NCBI GenBank assembly: GCA_024689525.1
Contig: JAILDI010000002.1
Location: forward strand, 1-11,685
DNA: 11,685 nt
Source: Bacteroidales bacterium
Lineage (GTDB): Bacteria > Bacteroidota > Bacteroidia > Bacteroidales > UBA932
Reading direction: 5' to 3'
Shown: piece by piece, positions 8,402-11,685 of the stretch
Layout of the letters: the number at the start of each line of letters is the position of its first letter
Position numbering within the stretch: the first letter of the stretch is position 1
Made by a program: the position numbers and the translations under genes
The notes under the pieces: generated by a model
Told to the model about the DNA's origin: nothing
Seen by the model: only the letters and a program-made list of their open reading frames with translations
Databases searched by the model: none

Positions 8402-9886
8402 CTATTGTGCCAGAAGCACCAGAATCTTGGTAATAGCCTCCCGCACCACGACGAATTCTCCCTGGCAGTTGTTGGTGAGGATGCAGAACGTTATGGGCTC
8501 CCCTTTCTTGCCGTCCGGAGGCAGGATGTAACCGGAATAGCACAGCACTCCCTCCATCGACCCGCTCTTCATACGGATGCGCTGGCGAAGGCTCTCAGGG
8601 CTGTCCCTGAGCACGTATTTCAGCGTTCCGTTGCCGCCAGGATGGGGCAGGGAGTTCAGGAACGGCTCCCAGACAGCGGTCTTCTGCATGCGCTGCAGGT
8701 ACTGCACCATAAAGGCCGGCGTCACGCAGTTCTTGCGGGAGAGGCCGCTGCCATCGACAATGCTTATCCCGTCCTGGGGCAGGCCCAGCTCCTTGAATAC
8801 AGCCCTCTCGGCCACATAGCAGCTGTCATAATCGGCACTGCCGGTGGCTTTGAAGCCCATCGCCCTGAATATCGACTCCGCATAGTAGTTGTCGCTCCGG
8901 CAATTAGTGGCCAGGGCGATGCGGTTCAGGCTGGGCGAATAGCTTGTGCCGATGACCTCCGGCTTGCCGGCCGCCTCGTGCGGGAGGAAATCGGCCCCCG
9001 TCCTGATGAGGCCGTCCCTGTCGATGTCGGCATATCCCCCGCTTACCTCCATTCCGCCGTCGGTGAGTTCCTTCCAGAAGTAATAGGCGCAGGTCAGGGC
9101 GCCGAATTTGTTGGCGAAATGCTCCGGCTTGGCACGCCTGTCCACGGCCAGGGTTCCGCGGATTTCGGCATAGGGCGCGAGTTCGCTGGTGAAGAGCAAA
9201 AGACTGTTCCCAGTGCCCGCAGGGGCCATTTTCGTGCGGTTGGAGATATGCATCCAGGGCGTTTCCGGGTATATCTGCCTCATCGGCACGGTTTCACCCA
9301 CGGGCGCCAGTTCCACCCCATAGTCGATGGCGTTGGAATAGAATCCCAGCGCGCTGCCGCCGGGGCCATAATATGTGCCGATGTCGTCCCACGTCCACGA
9401 ACCCGCCTCCAGTGGAACGTCCCAGAGCCTGCCGTCGCCCACGATGCGGCCGTGGATCGCGTTGATCCCCGCTTTCTGGATGAACCTTTTCCACGTGCGG
9501 AAAACTCCCGCCATCGACACGGCGATGGAGTCCCGGGTGCACAGGGTGGGATCCCCGCCGCCTATAATGTAGAGGTCCCCCTCAAGGGTGCCGTTCTCTA
9601 TGTTGCCGGTGTAGCCTATGTGCGTGGGGAAGCGATAATCGGCCCCCAGGGACAGCATTGCCGTACCGGTGGTTATGAGCTTCATATTCGACGCCGGAAG
9701 CATCAGTGTCCCGCTGCGGTATTCCGCCAGCACGTTGCCATTGGCGTCCTTTGCCAGCACGCCCCACACCGCATTCTGCAGCGGCGGCCTGGATGCCAGC
9801 TGGTTCACATATTTCTGAGCTTCGGTCTGCGCCAGGAGGGTTACGGCGGTGAATACTGCCGCGACTATGGTAATCAGTCTCTTCAT
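8402..9886 (-). CDS. dacB: D-alanyl-D-alanine carboxypeptidase/endopeptidase, PBP4 type (peptidase S13)
   Basis: This encodes a 494-residue exported penicillin-binding protein that trims or cleaves D-Ala-containing peptidoglycan crosslinks in the periplasm. The three active-site motifs of the S13 family are present: SxxK as PASNMK (nucleophile Ser66, Lys69), SxN as Ser331-Asp-Asn333 in CRSDNYYAE, and the KTG-type box as Lys440-Ser-Gly442 in RMKSGSMEG. Other class C signatures are LEGDLYIIGGGDPTL (101-115), GDGRLWD (150-156), YGPGGSALGFYSN (173-185) and DGSGLSR (378-384). Residues 1-20 form a signal peptide ending LLAQ. I chose the ATG at 9886 because the protein then opens with a clean signal peptide (MKRLITIVAAVF). 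An alternative TTG at 9904 would place a perfect -7 promoter element inside the coding sequence. It lies 48 bp upstream of the surA-like gene and may read into it. A strong terminator isolates it from the gene upstream. Confidence 0.95.
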   Translation of the reverse strand: MKRLITIVAAVFTAVTLLAQTEAQKYVNQLASRPPLQNAVWGVLAKDANGNVLAEYRSGTLMLPASNMKLITTGTAMLSLGADYRFPTHIGYTGNIENGTLEGDLYIIGGGDPTLCTRDSIAVSMAGVFRTWKRFIQKAGINAIHGRIVGDGRLWDVPLEAGSWTWDDIGTYYGPGGSALGFYSNAIDYGVELAPVGETVPMRQIYPETPWMHISNRTKMAPAGTGNSLLLFTSELAPYAEIRGTLAVDRRAKPEHFANKFGALTCAYYFWKELTDGGMEVSGGYADIDRDGLIRTGADFLPHEAAGKPEVIGTSYSPSLNRIALATNCRSDNYYAESIFRAMGFKATGSADYDSCYVAERAVFKELGLPQDGISIVDGSGLSRKNCVTPAFMVQYLQRMQKTAVWEPFLNSLPHPGGNGTLKYVLRDSPESLRQRIRMKSGSMEGVLCYSGYILPPDGKKGEPITFCILTNNCQGEFVVVREAITKILVLLAQ

Positions 9887-9891
9887 AAATG

Positions 9892-9899
9892 CAAAGATA
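9892..9899 (-). promoter_or_regulatory. -7 element of dacB, possibly leaderless
   Basis: On the minus strand, 9899 to 9892 reads TATCTTTG, followed by CATTT and then the ATG at 9886. This is the same eight-base element and the same five-base gap as at the OPT gene, so transcription should start at or next to the ATG. It also decides the start codon, because the TTG at 9904 lies upstream of this element. No TTTG is visible at the -33 spacing. Confidence 0.62.
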
Positions 9900-9934
9900 C
9901 GCAAAAATGTAAACTTCCGTGTCCTGATATAAAC

Positions 9935-9966
9935 AATAAACAGCGGCCAGATGACCGCTGTTTATT
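9935..9966 (-). terminator. Intrinsic terminator of the DUF4954-like gene
   Basis: A perfect 12-bp inverted repeat, AATAAACAGCGG (9935-9946) and CCGCTGTTTATT (9955-9966), encloses an 8-nt loop. On the minus strand the stem is followed by a T-rich run (GTTTATAT). Its first base is also the last base of the gene's TAA stop codon, so termination is immediate. It separates this gene from dacB. Confidence 0.82.
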
Positions 9967-11685
9967 TATTGTTTCAACCGGTTTATCAGTTCGTTTCCCA
10001 GCGCCTCTTTGGCCTTGATATGGTCAAGGACGGCTGTCACGAACGTATTGGACTCGAAATCGCCACGGACCTGTTCGAAGTCCTGCTCTTTCTCCTCTTT
10101 GGTGCCATCGGCGCCGAACCCTGTCATTGAGGCCAGGTTGAATTCCTTGCGCGCGTCCTCATACAATATCTTGTCCAGACCGATTACGGCTTCTTTCCAC
10201 ATCTCCACGATGGACACCACCTCTGCGGCGGTTATTGTTTCCGGGTCAATGCCAAAGAACTCTTTATACTCTCCCCTGGCCCATGTCCACTCGTAGGTAT
10301 AGTAGTTAGAGTGAATCAAGGCGAACTGGGCATTAATCTCGTCAACTGAAGAAAAGGCCCCTTCCTCTATACGGTCCATCACTTCTTCGATGACCGCTTT
10401 GGGGGCAATCATTCCGCTCATATCCACCCAGTATCCGGTACCGCTCTGAGTATCGGGGGCCAGGGCGGCGCGAATCTGCTGGTCTGAAGCACCTGCAGGA
10501 AGGTTTTCCAGCCGCTTGATGATGGAATTGCCCAGGAATTTGATGATGGCCGTCCTGTACAGACGTATACCGTTCTGAAGGGAACTGTTTTTGATTTTGG
10601 TGCTGTGGTATGAATAGACATCCGACAACTCTCCGGAAGAATACTGCAGGTTTTTAAGCAGTTTTATTCCTTTTATCATTTTTTGAACCGTAAAGGGGCT
10701 CAACAGGTTGTAGTTGATATTGTCTAGCTTGTCCGGGTCACGGCGGCCGTCTCGCTTGGGCCATTTCTGGGCATCCCTGATCGTTCCCACACTCCTGAGA
10801 TTCACTGCGGGAGCAAGATAAGTGGTATTCTGCTGCTCAATAAGGTATGAAAACGGAAGATTTGTTGTGTCCGAGTGGGTCACGTGCCTACCCATCACCA
10901 GGGAAAAAGCACCCACACGCGAAGGCCACAGTATATATGAGTCTGATGCTGTCTTGGCGCCACGCTCCAGGATTCCCTGGTGGATGGGGCCGAGTTTATA
11001 AAGATGGTTGCTTTGGTTGGAACCGCTTCCGGCATTCATAAAAGAAAACATTCCGGCAATGAGCAGGGTACTCTTGTGGTGAGTTACGGTGAAAGGTCCG
11101 GCAAAGATGGCGCACGCCTCCCCGTTCTCCCCCTGGCAATTGGAGAAGAACAGAGAGTCGGTTGCGCTGTACCCATGGCCGAAATGACAGCTCTGTCCGA
11201 TGAAGCACTTCCCGATAGTGGTGTTGTCCTCCACCGAAGAGCCGCTGCAGATGATGAAATCGTCCGCGATGACTCCATGGCCTATGCATACCGGGGCGGA
11301 AGCGTTGCTTATCACCGTTCCGTTCCTGAGCCGGCTGGCGCCGCTCACAACGGCATGGTCGCCGATACATACTCCATTGATGTATCGTGTGTTTCTAATC
11401 GTGACATGTGCGCCGATTCTGCCGATACGGCTTTTCTTCCCGGCAGCATACTTATCTGCCAGTTTATTGAGGCAGGAAATAACCCCCGGACGATGCCTGT
11501 ACATCGTGAGTATGTAAGCCACCTGGGCGCTTAGACGTTCGTAGATACGTACTTCGCGCCCACCCGTCTCGTTCATGACGGACACTTCAACGCCGTTCCC
11601 AAAAGCGCAATCCCCTTCAACGTACATCAGGTCCACATTCTCAATCAACGTCTCCTCCCCTATATCATAATTTGAAATATAGTTG
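9966..11685 (-). CDS. DUF4954-like left-handed beta-helix protein, 5' end outside the window
   Basis: The visible 572 codons remain open to the right edge and begin NYISNYDIGEETLIENVD. A TTG at 11648 is therefore not the start, and roughly 90 N-terminal residues are probably missing. I recognise the sequence as DUF4954, a family found mainly in Bacteroidetes with no established function that I know of. Hexapeptide-type turns occupy about visible residues 85-180 (IGRIGAHVTIRN, NGVCIGDHAVVSGASRLRNG, IADDFIICSGSSVEDNTTIG), the left-handed beta-helix fold of acyl- and nucleotidyltransferase-like proteins. The very conserved core follows: SNCQGENGEACAIFAGPF, THHKSTLLIAGMFSFMNAG, GSNQSNHLYKLGPIHQG and LPFSYLIEQQNTTYL. 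The C-terminal third is helical and ends with MTGFGADGTKEEKEQDFEQV and a Lys/Glu-rich tail. There is no signal peptide in the visible part, so it is probably cytoplasmic. A sugar- or nucleotide-linked role is possible from the fold but is not shown. Confidence 0.9.
   Translation of the reverse strand, partial: NYISNYDIGEETLIENVDLMYVEGDCAFGNGVEVSVMNETGGREVRIYERLSAQVAYILTMYRHRPGVISCLNKLADKYAAGKKSRIGRIGAHVTIRNTRYINGVCIGDHAVVSGASRLRNGTVISNASAPVCIGHGVIADDFIICSGSSVEDNTTIGKCFIGQSCHFGHGYSATDSLFFSNCQGENGEACAIFAGPFTVTHHKSTLLIAGMFSFMNAGSGSNQSNHLYKLGPIHQGILERGAKTASDSYILWPSRVGAFSLVMGRHVTHSDTTNLPFSYLIEQQNTTYLAPAVNLRSVGTIRDAQKWPKRDGRRDPDKLDNINYNLLSPFTVQKMIKGIKLLKNLQYSSGELSDVYSYHSTKIKNSSLQNGIRLYRTAIIKFLGNSIIKRLENLPAGASDQQIRAALAPDTQSGTGYWVDMSGMIAPKAVIEEVMDRIEEGAFSSVDEINAQFALIHSNYYTYEWTWARGEYKEFFGIDPETITAAEVVSIVEMWKEAVIGLDKILYEDARKEFNLASMTGFGADGTKEEKEQDFEQVRGDFESNTFVTAVLDHIKAKEALGNELINRLKQ

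Noticed and set aside
7157..10018. Long open frame of 953 codons on the plus strand
   Set aside because: It runs antisense through the SurA-like and dacB genes, both of which have clear family motifs and signal peptides. GC-rich codon use on the opposite strand leaves this frame free of stops.

Overview
This window looks like chromosomal DNA from a member of the Bacteroidales with GC-rich coding sequence, probably a gut or metagenomic lineage. The evidence is the Bacteroidetes -7 promoter element (TAnnTTTG) ahead of four transcription units, the lack of clear Shine-Dalgarno sequences, a DUF4954-type protein known mainly from Bacteroidetes, and a SurA-like/OstA-like pair typical of that phylum. 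I cannot place it to genus.

Left edge (1-1051). The 5' third of a 23S rRNA gene runs leftward off the window. Its mature 5' end is near 736, preceded by a leader of about 200 nt and its own rRNA-type promoter (-7 at 947-954, -33 at 974-977, then A/T tracts). No 16S gene, internal spacer or tRNA lies upstream. The next gene is a divergent protein gene, so this 23S appears to be unlinked from 16S.

Peptide-use pair (1039-4280). An OPT-family oligopeptide transporter (+) and peptidase T (-) face each other and overlap by 11 bp at their 3' ends. One would import small peptides and the other would hydrolyse tripeptides in the cytoplasm.

Repeat spacer (4281-4448). This holds a degenerate tandem repeat with an exact 52-bp period, inside which sits a hairpin that may terminate the next operon.

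Envelope cluster (4449-9886, all -). In transcription order it contains a PBP4-type D-Ala-D-Ala carboxypeptidase, a SurA-like periplasmic chaperone/peptidyl-prolyl isomerase, and an OstA/LptA-like protein with a long charged C-terminal tail. The last two overlap at TAATG. All three carry signal peptides, and together they suggest cell-wall trimming, outer-membrane protein folding and lipopolysaccharide transport. The OstA-like gene carries a short in-frame sequence resembling a dispersed palindromic repeat.

Right edge (9935-11685). A strong terminator hairpin separates the envelope cluster from a large DUF4954-like left-handed beta-helix protein whose 5' end lies outside the window.

I found no CRISPR array, insertion sequence, prophage, defence system or tRNA. 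The most unusual points are the free-standing 23S transcription unit, the 52-bp tandem repeat, the intragenic palindromic repeat, and two genes whose -7 element sits five bases before the ATG, suggesting leaderless mRNAs.
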